64,000 bases of DNA from Synchiropus splendidus (lineage: Eukaryota > Chordata > Actinopteri > Syngnathiformes > Callionymidae), in NCBI RefSeq assembly GCF_027744825.2, contig NC_071340.1:11296001-11360000 (forward strand), in the 5' to 3' direction. The stretch's first letter is position 1; each line of letters starts with the position of its first letter. The notes beneath the pieces were generated by a model. It made no database searches, was not told the origin of the DNA, and saw only the letters and a program-made list of their open reading frames with translations. Positions 49,139 through 63,532 of the stretch are shown here, piece after piece. A program made the position numbers and the translations under genes.

Positions 49139-49783
49139 AACTCATCTATTGATCCCACCTCTGTTCAGGGCTGTGGCGCTTTGTTTGTTCCCTGGGATGT
49201 GTGGCGACTTTGATTTAAAGAGCTGCCACGGTGGATTGATGGAGGTGGAAGTTGAAAATGCTAATCTTCTCTACAGTGATCCTTTGTTTCACATATTTAT
49301 GAGGAGCCACTTTTGTTTATGTCGTGGTGGACCAGTCCTTATTAAGGTCTTATGGAGTCTGATGTATGGTAGTGCTAACTTTACACAAGTAGGTGACGGA
49401 CACTTGTAAATTCACTCTGAGTGACATTTCATGGTGTGTTTATGTGATTGTTTTGGAGAAAATGAAGATTGAAAATCACGCCCCGAGTGACAATGCAAGA
49501 GAGGTTTTATTATAGGAGTCCTATTTATCACAAGTATCATGCCATTAGGCTGACAACGCATCGAAAATATCTCGATGAAAATAAGGCAGCTGTCCTTTTC
49601 AATTGCCCTAGAGCAGAGTCTGGGGGTGTCTATGTTGCCTGTTTTTTGTGTTGTGTTGTCTGTGTAATGTCTTCTATTTTAATAACTTGAGCACTGTTAA
49701 ATGATGCCATTTTAGTGCTAGTCTTGATCTAGGTTCTGCTGGATGCTACACTTTGCTTGTCTGTCCAAACTCATCTTGCTGGT

Positions 49784-49823
49784 GAAAGTTGCAATCATTT
49801 ATGGAAAGTTGCAATGATTTATG
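49784..49823. repeat. Tandem duplication of a 20-mer
   Basis: GAAAGTTGCAATCATTTATG is followed directly by GAAAGTTGCAATGATTTATG, differing at a single base. It looks like a local duplication. Confidence 0.95.
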
Positions 49824-50960
49824 GATCATAAAAAGAACATGACAGGAAAAAAGGGATCTTTGCAAATTATCTTGTAAAAAAAAGGAGTATCAGATTTTAG
49901 CCTAAAAACAGCTCCAGACTGCAATGATTTTAACACGACCTATACATTTTTTTTTATTTCCAAAAGCAATGAGTATTTCAAGTACAAAGAACATACAGAA
50001 GCACAAAATAAATAGAATGTCCACGTACATGCTAAATAAAAACAATCATGATTGTTTTGGGGCTGACAGCATGTAGTGTGCGCTTGTTGCTTTGTTACGG
50101 AGCTCCTCACAAGGGCGGAGACTGGTGGATGTTGGGAATGTTAGTGTGTGTGTGTGACCAGAGTTTTTCAGCCACTCAGTCATACAGCAAATTAATACAA
50201 TAACTGGTGATATGTGATGTCACCACACGTCGTAATGTAGAGTGTCACAAATAGCATAGAGAGAAATGGTTCTTGCTGTCAGCCATGTTTGTTTAAGTTT
50301 GCCCTGTGTAGCGCTAGCACGCTAAACAAGTGACCATCACTTTCTTTATCATTTTTTCTTTTCAAGACCTTCTCCATAGTTGCTAACTATCACAGATTTG
50401 CAGCTGTCAATTCAGTGACACACAACTGTCACCATACGTGGCTTATGACACAACCACTTATGCTCAGTTTTGTGCTCTTGCTTCAAATCGCATTATCAAT
50501 CGACAAAGTTTGCTCTGTAAATTCACAAGCTATTTCAAGGCTCTGAATAGAAAGTGAGCATTACGTTTGCTTAGCCTAATGTTTTTGTTGGCTTGAAGAG
50601 GCTTGTTGTGTTGTGTCACTGCTCCTATGCTTGTCGTCAGTCATGTCCTAAATGTTCTGTCACTTTGAACACAAATGTGTGTGTCGGTCGGCTTGTATGA
50701 AATGCATCGCTGTGAAGATGTGCCATTTGCTGCAATGGGGGTGGTGTGAGTCGTGGGTGTATGCGTGTTCGTGTGTGTGTGTGTATGTGTGTAAGGGCAA
50801 TGCGTCATTCTGCGACTTGCAGAAGCCTAGGAGCTCCCCTCTGGTATCTCCCATGCTGCTTTTATCTCTTATGTAACGCTGCTTTTCTCACACGTTTGCC
50901 CTTTTTCCCTCCCTCCCTCTCATCTCTCTTCATCCCTCTTTACTTTTTCGGTGGAGTTTT

Positions 50961-50977
50961 TGTGTGTGTGTGTGTGT
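50961..50977. repeat. Short TG microsatellite
   Basis: TG dinucleotide run of 17 bases, one of two GT-rich spots in this area (the other, interrupted, is near 50772-50792). Confidence 0.9.
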
Positions 50978-53737
50978 ATTTGTGCAGAGCGTTGCACATT
51001 TTGAAGCCCCTGTGCGAGTTGTGTCTGAGTGGGATTTAGGGGGGAGCGTTTGTGCTGATGCGGGGCTCAAAAATGTGAGAGGTGTTTGCAGGGTATTTTC
51101 CTCTTTCCCTGATTTGGTTTCAATCCTTGCCTTCGGTCTCTGAGCTGTTGCTTTCCTTTCGTTGTCATTTTTTCTTTCAAGGCGTTAAAGCGTTCCACTC
51201 GAGTGTGAAGAATTCTGAGGAGCAAAAAGAGCAATTCTCTTCCACCCAACATTAATGAAGATTATACACGCAGCTGACGTTCGCGCCACTGTGGAGTCAA
51301 ATGCAGTGAGAGAGCGCATTCATACGTTGTTCTGAGAATGAGGAGCGTTGTGCAGCAGTGTGCTCCTGCAGTTCAAGTCAAGAATAAAGCCATGCACCAT
51401 CCTCAGATGAGCGTTCAACAGCAAAGGGCAATTTCATTATGTCTTGCTCATGCTCTCACCTTTCACTTGAGGTCAATCAATCATTCAATCCTCCTATATT
51501 CAGCACTTTTATCCCCAATATCAAATCGTCTCTTGTTCAGTTATATGCTCTGTCGTGTTCTGTTTATCGGAGGCATCAGACTGCAGGGCCAACTTACAAT
51601 GACTGGCTTCCTGTATTGGCATGACATTCAGAAATGAAGTCGGCTGTCTTCACTCTAACATAACGCTGTGGCACGATTTCAATTGCCCTCAATGTTGTGG
51701 CCAGTCATTCATGGCACTAAGGTTTTAAAAAATACAAATATGTCTGGGTTATTTTAAGACTTATGACAAACACAGGCATGATGAGGGCTATTTTTACAGT
51801 TACTATGGCAACATGTTGGATGCTGGCAAACTATTGCATTTGTTTTGGAGATTAGTAGTTACTGTCAGGAGGCTATTTCCTGAAGAATCTTTTTCAGAAT
51901 CCAGTCATCAATCGTCATGAATCGATACACCTTTTTTTTTTTGTTGAAAGAATCACATTTTTGTTTTGTGTTTTTCATTGACAGATGCATGTATTAGGTT
52001 GCAACCTTCCGTAGCTGTTTGTTTCACAAGACCTGCCTCAGTTACCGGGTGTGTATTTATACACACATTTGCCAGTTGCTGTATGTGTCTGCGATAATTT
52101 TAATGTCTCTTTTTTTGCACCCGATTCGCCTTTGAAAGTGATGCTTTTCAAAAACCCCAGTCAAAGTGGAGATATTTAAAAACTCTGGTTACATTTTTGC
52201 ATATGAATGGTGCACAATGGATGAACGGAAGGCAGTGATGTGACAGTATCTGATTGAATATGAATGAGTATTATTTGGATATTATTATCGGATACTGTGT
52301 AATGTAGTGATTTGCAGTGGAAAAAAAATGCATAAGAAAGACACACCATCCACGAGCTGGTTTCCGTTGGAATCATGGGAATGTCATCTAACCACTAAGC
52401 TGCACAACTAAGTTGTGTGTGAATGCATAGGTGTGCGTGGGATTTGAAAGTTTGTTTTGATCGATGCAAAAATGCGGCTGCCAAACTATCTGCAGCTGCG
52501 AATGTTGATCCGCAGGATCTGATCTCATTTGGCAGCAGCTGAACGCTGCCACCTGTCTTTATCCCCGATGAATCCCTATTTGACATCATCCACAGAGGTG
52601 TCCTCGTGTGACTCCGTGCCAGAGCTCCCCACTGAAAACAGGTTTCTACACGTTATGGCCATCAGAGTATGGTGTTATGAGTTCTTTGAGTTTCTTTAAT
52701 GCTATACGGAGTGAACGCCTCGCTTGGATAATGACTGTAAAAGCCAGCCTGCAAATGAAGTGTCCACAGATATAAACATTCGATTGCGCCCACATCTTAC
52801 ATCAGTGATATTCCACTCCGTTTGTCTGCACAATACTCTGAGCTCAGTCAACACTATCACTCACAGCTTTGTCACATTATCATAGAGAGGTATTCATCAT
52901 CCGGATTAGTTGTCTGCATTTGAAAGTGGCTGCTGCTGGGGTTTGAGGGTAGGAGGGTTTGCACTATCCTCACACTGATATCACATCAGTACATCATGAG
53001 TCTGACATGGGTCGCCGACTGAGTTCAGCTCGCAGGTTTACTTTGGTGATGTGTAATGACAGTAAAAGTCAACTCTGTTCTGTCAGCCTTTTTGTTTACT
53101 AGTCCATTCAGTTCATTCTTCTTTCCAGTCTTGAGTCAAATACAATTTGGCCCTGTGTATTGTAGCACGGCAGGATTCAGTGTGCACACCATTGGGTGGG
53201 ACTCATTCAGCTGTGTGGGAGTCACACTCCCTCGGTGTAGTTGGATATATAAATCCAATGACATCTTCTTGTTTATTTTTTGAATTACCCCCTGCACATA
53301 GATGGAACAGACATTATTGGCGCTCCCCGACTTAATTGTTGAAGCTGTGCGTCCATGTATCTCGAAGAGTGTCATTTCATCGGACGTCCTCCACCCCAAC
53401 ACCCGCAGTTCAATTGTAAAAAACGTAATCAACGTCATATTTTGGAGTCCGAAAACACCCTATAATCTTGAATTACTGACCTCACATTTGTAAAACGAAA
53501 CGTGGGAAAGTGGTGGAAGCCCATCCAGATTTTACAAAGCGATAGTTTATGAGTTCGCCTGGAGGATTAACACTCCCACAACCACTTTAGAGCCGAGTCT
53601 GAACCTGGTGAACTTCACCAAAGCGTTAGTAAACACCATCTGTGTGTGTGAAGGGAAGTGAAGAAAGAGCCCACGATCACTCGTGGTATATCATCATCTC
53701 ATATACTCATCATCTCAAACAGAGGTCTGTTGTTCAA

Positions 53738-53932
53738 TTGAGCTTACACAAACATTATGACCACCTACTGCTACACAGGTTCTTCTTTTGCTGCCAGCTT
53801 TAGTAGGTCTGTTGTATTTGTGTTGTAGAGTGTGAGTTGGACAGCTTTGTTCAGTGTTGGCTGATTAAGGGACACATACATCATCATGCATATGCATCAT
53901 ACAGGTCATAATGTTACGGCTGTCTGACTGAC
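53738..53932. mobile_element. Tc1/mariner-related MITE, internally deleted
   Basis: AACATTATGACC (53751-53762) is exactly reverse-complemented at 53904-53915 (GGTCATAATGTT). The left side continues CACCTACTGCTACACAGG then TTTTGCTGCCA, and the right side continues ACGGCTGTCTGAC. These are the terminal features of a familiar fish Tc1-like transposon with ends containing GGTCATAATGTTATGGCTG. The transposase is entirely missing. Outer limits are approximate. Confidence 0.7.
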
Positions 53933-56329
53933 TAGGATATATCGTGTGACATATATTCCATTGAGATTTTCAGTTTGTCGTTTTTATTATTCTAGGGTTT
54001 CCACATTCTGTGTCAGTCACATGAAAAGAGACTGAACTTGTGTCTAGCTCTACATCAAGAGTCAAAGTGTGAAATTGCTTCAAGAGAAAATTTGATTTGA
54101 CAAAAATGTTTTTCACTACCGTATGAACCTACTAATGCAATGTGTCTGATTTTTTTTTTACTCTGATCATGTGATGTGTGCTACACCTACGTGTTACACT
54201 TGTAACACCTGCGTAAGTGCGTAACATGCAGGTGTTGTTAGGCCTCTCCATCAGAAAGTCTGCTTCACCTTTCCAAGTCGGAATTGGTTTTGGCTGAGGA
54301 AGTGCCTCTGTGTCTCGGTCACCTTCAACTGTGAACCTTTTCAGGTTCCATATCGTTGAAATTATACATGAGAAATCATTCTCACAATAGTTTTCTGTGG
54401 ATTGTGCGGAACACATTTTAACAGTGCTCATTCTGCTGACTGACAGTCTAAATGTATAGTAAATTGCTTCTTGTTATTTAAAATCATGATAGAAGCGGAT
54501 ACAGTGTTCTGAAGTAGTGATTATCCCGAAGTGTATGATTTATTTTTTGAGACCATAAACTCATCAATATTCCATTCATTTATTGTTTTGCCGCACCTAC
54601 TTATTTTCTGGTGTGTAACAAGACTAAAACAGTAACATTAAACGTTGGTCATATCATGTCAAATTAAAGCCTCAAGAGTTTCAGGTGTCTAATTCACATA
54701 AAAAAATACTATTAGGTCTCATTTGGCTGCCTGTGTCCAGCTTGGGGTCCTCACAGGGCCACATATTACTGCTGTCTGTGTTGGTCAGGTGTCTGGTAAA
54801 GGGATACTCTCTCCACCACAGAGGTCTCAGCAGCCCAACAATTTCCATTTGTCAGAGGTGAGGTGTGGAAGAAAAGCATCAGAAGGTTTGTCTTTTAAAT
54901 GTCGCTGTTACCGTGACAACAGACGGCTGTGGTTTTTCTGTCGCTGTCTCCCCGTCAGCCGGAGCCATTGTCCAGTCAACAACTGATGCAAAGCAAAAAC
55001 CAACAAGGCTCTGTGGGAAAGAATCAAGACAGCAACTTGTGAAATTTTGGTGTGCGCTCAGATGATAATATGCCGTTGCTCATTCTGAGGGGATAATGTA
55101 TTTTAATTTCCGTGAGAGAGTCACCCATAAAACTGCCCTTCGTGTCCTGAGTGCACAGTATAATAACGTGTTCCCTCTGGATAATTAACTTGTGGGTGAA
55201 AAAGGCTCCAGGATTATTTTTCAGGGCGTCGCCACCATTCAGCCCGGACACATGGTCCTGGAAAAGTTGAAATGGAGTCCCCATTAATTCAGTTTTAGCT
55301 GTATCTCTCTTTGTTCCCCTCTCCAGTTGGGGGGTTATTTTTGCCTTTGGATTCAAGGGATGTATTTTTCAATCAAGTATTTATAATGTTTTAGATTCAG
55401 ATATTAGGAATGGCTTTGATGGATGTTGATGGTGTAACAAGTGCAACTGCAGATACTAAATAATTTCACCACCTGCCCACGGAGCACGTTTTAACTTATA
55501 AAATATTTTGAAATAGAGAAAATATTTCTAGGCTTTAAAATGTTTCTTTTACTTATAGAATAGCATAAATCAAACAACAGTGCGTTCAACAAAATACTTT
55601 AAAAAGACAGTGTGTCGATAAAAAAAAAACTATACATTTTGAACAATTTTGGGTAGAATTGGAAAATTACAAGGCTGAGTAAGTGGAAAAGTAGTTCAGA
55701 ACAGTATTGCACAAAGTGAGAGACGAGCTGTTGTGACATCACTGGAGGTAGATTCTTTCAGTCACAATTACTGTCGAATACACCTGAAAACGCTCCTCAG
55801 TTCTAGTATCAGAGGAAAAATGCTGAACCGTCGCATGACAGCGAGATGTTCTAATGGTGCCAGTGAGCATGTAAGCCTGTGCCTCTAACCAAAAGATGAA
55901 GACCGTCTTTAGAAATAGGTGAAGCAAGTTTAAAGAATGGAGACCAGGCGCTACCATCACTGTTTCGCTGCTTTGCAGGATTGTTTCGCCCTGAAAGTTT
56001 GCATCCAACGTGTTTTGAAACTGACTGCAACTACCCATGGTTTTCAAAGGTAAACAAACGGCAAGCAATGATACCAACCTTTCAAAAGACCTGAGAAGCT
56101 ATCAAAAACAGATGCTAGAAGCTGTCAATACTCGCCAGTAAAAGCCCCTTCTGAAGAGAGTGTTACGTTACATTTACATTACCGTTCAGTTGCTGCTGTG
56201 GTCTGTCCCTCTCTGACCCATTCACACACTTCATCCTTTCACAATAGTCTGAGTCACTGTTTCCAAGTCCTCTGTTTTCATGAACCTTCTGCTGTTAGTG
56301 CGCAAGCCTCTGGTGTTTGGTACTGCCAG

Positions 56330-56349
56330 TGACGTCACAAGATGGCGGC
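56330..56349 (+). promoter_or_regulatory. CRE next to a YY1-like motif
   Basis: TGACGTCA (56330-56337), the full palindromic cAMP-response element, is followed one base later by AAGATGGCGGC (56339-56349), the YY1 motif typical of promoter and downstream-promoter positions. The ATG in the YY1 motif opens 21 codons before a stop, with no good donor. It may be an intronic promoter or enhancer of pde4d; no transcript evidence is available. Confidence 0.4.
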
Positions 56350-57987
56350 GTTTGACCCACTTCCTCGTCAGAATCACAGTGCATTTTATGGTGCTACATG
56401 GAATTAATAGTCAATTTTATGTCATTAAAAACATGCACATTCATTCTAAACAATTGATGAACTAATGCTCACACAAACTAATGGCCTGCAGGCCACATCC
56501 TGTCCGGAGAATAGGAGTGTGCGGACCAGACATGATATCCAATGAGCAACTACTGTATTAATGGTGTGATGGTGAAAACACTGCCACTACTCATAGTAGT
56601 GTCCAATAATGCAGTGCAACTTCACATTGCTAATGTTATCAAGTATAAATACAATTATTTTAAAAAGTTGATAGTTCATGATGTCGCATATTTTGTAACT
56701 ATAGAAACTTGATGCGACAAATGTTATCTCGACTTTGTACGTCAAATCGAAAAAGGAAATTTGGGTTTTTTTCTCAGATGGATAAAATGTGTGAACACGC
56801 TCTCATGTGAGTTTTTGTGAGACTGATGATAAAATCGTTTTATATATTTTTGCCGTTTTTGCTACTTCTAATTCCCACATCCACTTTTGTCTTTTATCAC
56901 TGTGCATATAAAGTCGAATATGAGCCCATTATGAAAGTATTTGAAAGGGCGTGTGCCGTTCCGAGCGGTGGTTTCCTCCAGGGTTTGCAGACAGAAAGTC
57001 CAATGCTGAGCCATTTTCGTAGGAAGATAATTTTACAGGCTGCCAGCCTCCCCGCAACCTGCAATTACTTTAACAGTTTAATGTCACACAAGTCCCCCAC
57101 TGCGCTCCTTCCGTTATAATTTATTCTCTGCGAGGAAATGGAAGGAAAAATGATCAGTTCACTGTTTACGTAGGGTTTATGTTCAAATAGTGCATCTCAT
57201 TCCGTTACGCGCGCTAAAAATAAACCGGCAGTGTTGCTCCGTACGTTGACGTGTGGAGCCGCCTCTAATTGAGGTGTCACGGGAGGCCGTGCTGGGGTCG
57301 TACCATTCCCCAAAGGAATCACTAATCGCACTTAGAAAGACACCACGTCCATCCAGTGCAGTGATTAAAGCTCAAACCAGTCAGACAGTGCAGCGGGAAC
57401 CAGCTGAGCGCATTGGCTGCAAGAGTGACACAACGGTGGTGCAATGCAGGAAAAGTCTATTTTTGGAGGGGTTGAGCAACAGAGCTGACACAATGGCTCG
57501 GAGTGGAGGCGTTTGTGTATTGGCTGGGATCGGTATCTATGAAGACAAACAAACGTTTATTTAGATCACTTGCAGAAGCTGCGCTGTCCCAGTCGCTTTT
57601 CTTTGACACACACCATTTATTGCGAAACAAATTACATTTCTTTTATTGTACCTGCAGTCACAACATTTGCATGTACATTAAGCCACATCCTGTCCAACAC
57701 AAGGAGCAGCGTCTCCTCTGGTGATGAAGTGGGGTGACAAACAGACGGAACAGTGAGGTAGTAATTGAATGACACCTATTTGTATTGAACCGGCACACAC
57801 TGCTGTTTTCTTGTGACCTATGGCTTGCACTGGCTTGTTGCATTATGGCCGGCGATGTTGTTACCAAGTCACATACGTGAGGCTGCAATGAGTGTGGTGA
57901 ATGTGGTGTTATTGCTCATTTCACTGTGCCTCAGCGTTGCTAGACACAACCACTATAGTTTTGACGACTCAGGAATGTTGCTATGTT

Positions 57988-58032
57988 GGTGGCCTAGTGG
58001 TTGAGAGTTGCCCTCCCCCACAGCAGGCGCGG
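57988..58032 (+). repeat. tRNA-derived SINE remnant (A box only)
   Basis: GGTGGCCTAGTGGTTGAGAG carries a good RNA polymerase III A box (TGGCCTAGTGG, 57990-58000) and is followed by TTGCCCTCCCCCACAG, as in tRNA-derived fish SINE heads. No B box is recognisable afterwards, so the element is truncated. Confidence 0.45.
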
Positions 58033-61000
58033 AGACCCCTTCATGACACTTGTTTTCTGAAGCCAACAGCAATCTTGACACATTGAAGTTGTTTTATTGA
58101 TTTGATGGTATGTGGTACATGGTGTTGGAGCGCTTTTGCACTTCCTGCTTTCACATCTTGTGTCCAAGCCCAGATCGGTGCCTGAAACACGTACTCTTGC
58201 CGTTATAACCTGCGTCTCTCTGTCAAAACATCCAGTAATTTTACACTAACAAATTTGAATTACTTATGAGATTCAGGTCACATGATCAGTTCTATACAGC
58301 TCACCCTGCCACTGTATTTTGGGTGGCCATTTCACAACACCAAAAAAGGAGGACACTGATCGGTATGTAAGGAAGTAAAGTATGCGCAATTGCAACACAA
58401 CAGATTTTATTTTTTATTTTTTTGCATGGAAGACAATTTTATCAATGCTATATCTTAAAATATGACAAAAAAAACAGGAAAAAATATTCCTCAAAAGACC
58501 ATAGTATTTGTATTTGCTCAGTATACTAGTGTCATATTCAAAGACATTTGGTTCACAACAACTGGCAAACACTGAATTTCTCAGACAGTCCTGATTCAGT
58601 CTCTTGGGGACGTGTCTTTGTGCTTTGTGTGCTGACTGGTGATGCTTGACTGCATGATAAACTTCACAACGCTCCGCAGCGGATATTTTGTCATCTTCAG
58701 GTGATATGCTGTTCAAGAATGCAGTACACGTGCAAGTAATCTTTGCTGCTTACAGCGATAAATGACCATTCTTTTGACCTTTTGACCTTGAAATGAGGTC
58801 TGTCTCTTTGGCTTTTGCTAACGTACTTGTGGTGGGATAGTAGCGTGGTGCCATGTCACCAGGCGCTAGCACAAGTAATCGTATCGACGTCACTTTCGGC
58901 CATTCGTACTTTTTAGCCAGCGAGTGAACAGGCTCAGAAATGAAATAATATACTGTGTTTTTAGCCATAGTTAAACTTTGTACGGTGACATTATGCCTCT
59001 GTGGAATGCACATTTGTACTTTTCTTTTGCAAGTGATAATGTTGTTTGAAGGTGTATCAAAACTAGGTTTGGAACTGAGGTGCTGCGTCGAAAAAAAATG
59101 TGTTGATAAAATTGCAAGTATGTGAGAGACCAGAAATGCAGTTTTTTTTTCTTCCCTTAGTGACTATTTGCACAATAATTATTTTCCTAGTTCCCTTTCC
59201 TGAGTGAAGGTAACAATTGTTCGGACATTTGTTTTTCTTCCTTTTAACAACAAAACTCACAGTGTAATAACTTGGCTAATTGTGTGCCAGATTTTGTTTG
59301 TGACCCCGCCCCACGCCTTCATTCACACTCCAGATAGCTCCTTTGCTAAAACATTTTTACAGTGAGATCACACATATTTGGTGCAAAGTAAAAAGAAGCA
59401 TGGCTTTGAACAAGTGTGCGCTAAGTTGCAAAGGATCTTTATGATTGCAGAAGGTACTGGGACAGCGCATACCTCCGCCCAGCTGCTCACTTCCTTGCAC
59501 ACATTTGTTACTTTTTGTCACCACAGTGATGTGAAAGTGGATTTGTATTGGTGATTTGGTAGCGTGTTTTGCTTTAAGTCAGTTCTCTGGGCTCATAATG
59601 TCTAAATCCAAACTAATCTGCATGACACACCAATATCAATTCACTTTGGAGACTTTCCAAGTACTCTTAATGTATTGTTTAAAAATGTTAATCTGTTGTG
59701 AAGTGCGTCTGTTTACAAATAAACAAATGAATGAACGAACCTGCCAATCAGAGTGGTGGGGCTAGTGAGTCAACGTCTGAGACTCAGTTCAGAGTGGCTG
59801 ATCAGTTCAAATGCTTTGGGGAGTCACTGATGGTCAACTGGGTCTGTCTCTCTGGGAGCTGGAGATGAGGAAGCCATACTTCTGTGCATTCCAGCTATTC
59901 CAGCTGTCATCTCAAATATCGCTTTGCTGTTACATACTGCAATGCAGGATATTTTTTTGTCACCTTTCGTTGGCATCACCCATGGTCCTATTTACACTGT
60001 GTGTCATCACAGCCATTATGGAAATTTCAAGAATCATGAAACATACTGCACTGACATCTGTCAGAACTTGCAGGCGTTCATGTAAGTTTCTTTCTTTGCT
60101 TCTTCGGCCTGCATCCTTTTATCCCTCAAACTACTTTTTTGTCAAATAAAATATGAGCCAGCACATTGAAGACCAACTTTGTTCATAAATGTAATAGTTT
60201 TGCAGCTCTCCTCAGGGACTTCGATGACTTAACTAAAGTCTAGATGTACAGTAATTATAACAGAACACTTTCAGAGCTGTCACTGTTTCATGCCTCGACT
60301 GTTATAGATTAATGAAATGTTGACGCATAAATCCTGGCGTCAGCCTCAGCAAATGAATTTCCCTCATGAAAAGGTCAAAGCGGATTGACTGTCCTCAGCG
60401 CCCCCTCGACTCTGGGATTTAGTGGACACCAGATCCATTTTTCAGTATCTTCATTTTTAAAAACGATATAAACTGGTCTCAGAAAAGTGAATCTTGTGAA
60501 TGAACTAAATTGGATTTTAAGGAGTGGTTTGATTCGAGACGTCTTCTAACCATGTACTTTTTTACTCTCCTTCCATTGTACAATTGTATGATCTGTGCCC
60601 CCATTAAAAGTGTGAATCTAATTACGAATCTCTCATTGGATGGGGAATGAGTTAACCTTTGCAGAAATGCCACAGCAGAACCATCTGTGAATGGCAAGAA
60701 GGACAAACGGGCCCGAGGCATTTCCACGGTGACACACACAGTGATGGACAGCCAGCCGCCTCAATGGCACAAAAAAACAACACCCAGAGCATTTTTTTTT
60801 TTCAATCAATCTCTGGATCAGTCCATGTTTGGTGGCTAACTCAGTGAAATTTAGCTGCCACCAAGTGTAGCATTGTCTGTTTAAACAGCGTAGCCAGAAC
60901 AATAGCACCGGCCCTGACATGCCTGTCGCAATGGCTCAGTAATTTGACTGAAGAGGTTGTGTATTTGCTGTTGTCAGGACTATTGATCAGGAGATCGATG

Positions 61001-61426
61001 GACAAAAGTTCTCTGCTAATGACAAATCAATGTGCACTCCTTCCGTCCTGTAATCTGACCCTTTCCTTCTGATGTCCAGTGAAAGAGGTCCATGCCAGAC
61101 TGCTGATGCGATGCAAAGAGGCGTGCTAATTGAAACCTAAGGAGCGTGGTACTCTCAGTTGTCAGATGTTAACACTGCAACAGCTGGATTCTGTACTTCA
61201 TACAATGCAACTCATGGCGTTTCCTGATCCACAAAGTTTGGCTTTTTGCTCGGTATCCATCTCATCTGTTGTTAGTTAAATCGGTTAGAATCCTGAAAAA
61301 GTTAGGGTGTTATTTGCTCACTACAAAGTTCAACAGATTCATGTCTACCCAGCATGGTACTGATAAGTGATGCGATCTCCCCTGGTTGCCATCTGGCTTG
61401 AGCTGACCACGGGACTTGGGTGGGTC

Positions 61427-61556
61427 CTGTCTCTGTGGAGTTGGTATGGCTTTTTCCCACACGCCAAAAACATGCGAGTGGTGACCCTAAATTGTCCACA
61501 TTGTGAGAGTGTGTGTGATGTCCGGGCTACACTGGCCACCTGTCCTGCCTCTCGCT
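61427..61556 (+). repeat. Teleost interspersed repeat, internally deleted
   Basis: Landmark words appear in the usual order: GTGGAGTTGGTATGGC, TTTTCCCACACGCC, AAAAACATGC, GTGACCCTAAATTGTCCAC, GTGTGTGTGATG, CACTGGCCACCTGTCC and TGCCTCTCGC. This is the same family as the minus-strand piece at 43069-43111. Several segments are shortened compared with the copy I recall. Class is uncertain (LINE/L2-like). Confidence 0.7.
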
Positions 61557-62784
61557 AAAGATGACAACGTGCCACTGCAGAAGCGGCTACACAACAAGAA
61601 AAGACGTCACTGATTTTACAAACATCATCACCTGATAAGGAAGAGGGTCAGCCTGTGTATTAAGCAGAGTGAGAGGAGCTGCATGTCCAGGTTAGGTGAG
61701 GTCAGTGTGAAAAGAATAACAACGAAGTGAGTGAAGTGTTCTATGTTGTTCGAAGGCAATGGTGAAGTATTTGTTTTTCACCAGCAAAATATAAACCACC
61801 ACTGTTTTATCTTAATAATATACGAATAGTTACAAAGTTTGATGAACAATGAGACATTTGAATGTTTTGTAGTTGTTTAGCTTTATATATTTAAACGTTT
61901 CTTTCTTCATACCTTTAAATCTATCATCAACCATTTCGTAGAAAAACGTCTTCCTCCCATCTTCCTAATACTCATCACGTGTCAATTGTATCATCCCTTT
62001 GTTCGTTCTTTCTTTGTTTCCCATCTCCTCTCCTGTCGATGCGCTGGATGAGTCGTGACAGCTCACCAGCATGGAGGAGTTCTGGGGACAACAGTCCCCA
62101 AAGCGGCGGTTGGCATTACGCAACAGGACACACATACACTCAGGGCCATACAGTGGATGGGCTATTTTTAGATCTGTCGCCGGCATCCATTTGTAGCGGC
62201 AACACTCAAACGTGGCCAAAATCGGAGAGGTGCTACCTTTTGAGGAATTAAAATTGCAGTCAAGCAAATCTCGAACACATTTTTAAAATTCCCAGAGAGC
62301 TTCTTTTCACTCGATCGACTTGACAAGCTGTTGCTGGAGGTGCATGTGGACTGGTGGTTTGGCTTCTGGCTAAATGTGAGCGGCTGCTGACGTGTGCAGG
62401 GGCAGGATGTGTGTAAGAAGCAAACGCTAGATCCTGTTTTTCAGACCGCTGCAACTGGAGCTTAGGCTCCATTTTAATGTAATCCAAAACACACTGCAAG
62501 CAACCACCTTGACTCACGACGTCCTTGCAAACATCATGTCAACAGAAGTGTGTAAAGCTCCCTCACATGTGATGCCATCCACGCGCTCTTGATAACTCCC
62601 AGGCTTGCTGCGACATGCCTTGTTATCTTGATACATCTGAAGTTTGGTCTGATGTTGTGAGAAGAAAAAGATGCTTTGTGTTCCTGCCACAGAAGATTTA
62701 TGAATATCATTTGAAAGAATGTCGCAGCAACTATGGATATTTAGTGGGGTAAATCTGAGAAGAGTGAGACATGAACTCACTCAC

Positions 62785-62886
<102 letters not shown>

Positions 62887-63532
62887 ACACAAAGAAAAAA
62901 TGTATAGAAAAAAGGTCATGGTCATACTGTTGTCTTAGGTGATGGTTTGTGTGGTGTTAACTCAATTATTATTTGCTTGTATTAGCACACTACAAACTAT
63001 AGGATTGACATGGATTAGTCAGTTTGAAGGTGCCCAACCCATGGCCTGCAGGCTCATCCAGCCTGTGGGTAATTAAATATGGCCACCCACATACTTAAAT
63101 GTTATTAGTGGGAGAGCTGTAAAAAACGTTATCACTGCAGTTCCCATGCTGTAGTGCGGCAGTTCAAGCTCTTAAAGCAGTTGAAAGAGCCTGAGGTCTG
63201 AGTCAAACTTTTTCCCTTGATAAAACGCACAAGTCAGATAAGTGCATCACAGCCTGCAGATGAAGACGAGCCATAGCTGCCTTTAATATGTCTGTTAAAA
63301 CTGGCAACAATTGCATGAGCAAAGCATTTAGCTGTCATATGTTTTTGTGTTAAATGTTTTTTTGCATTTGTGATATCGTGTCTGGCAGAATTGCTGAATC
63401 ATCAAGTCATTGGTTTCGCGTGTTCAATGGTTATTGGATGCTTGCCAAGTTTTTCCTCCTCCCTGTTTACAGGACTGTTCATGCAGTAACGTAGTCTCAC
63501 GCAAAAGGGCTCTTTAAGTTCATTTATTCATG

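Larger units (their letters stand above)
47991..53737 (+). other. pde4d: pde4d intron around and after the ratchet-point candidate
   Basis: Apart from the splice-like signal near 48.78 kb no exon is recognised. It includes a T-run (49116-49138), a tandem 20-mer (49784-49823) and GT runs near 50772-50792 and 50961-50977. A TATATAAATC motif at about 53245 sits in an otherwise featureless context. Confidence 0.5.
53933..61426 (+). other. pde4d: pde4d intron, non-coding stretch
   Basis: No exon is recognised. It contains the CRE/YY1 pair at 56330, an ATGGCCTGCAGGCCACATCC fragment near 56482 that resembles 63041 and the ends of GGCCCGC-rich hAT-type repeats, and a SINE-like A box at 57990. A GGGGGCGC core on the minus strand near 60396 is a weak CTCF-like match. 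An open frame at 57253-57564 has no recognisable homology. Confidence 0.45.

Noticed and set aside
57253..57564. 103-codon open frame as a gene
   Set aside because: No family resemblance and no supporting signals. It lies in a CpG-containing patch that lengthens open frames by chance.
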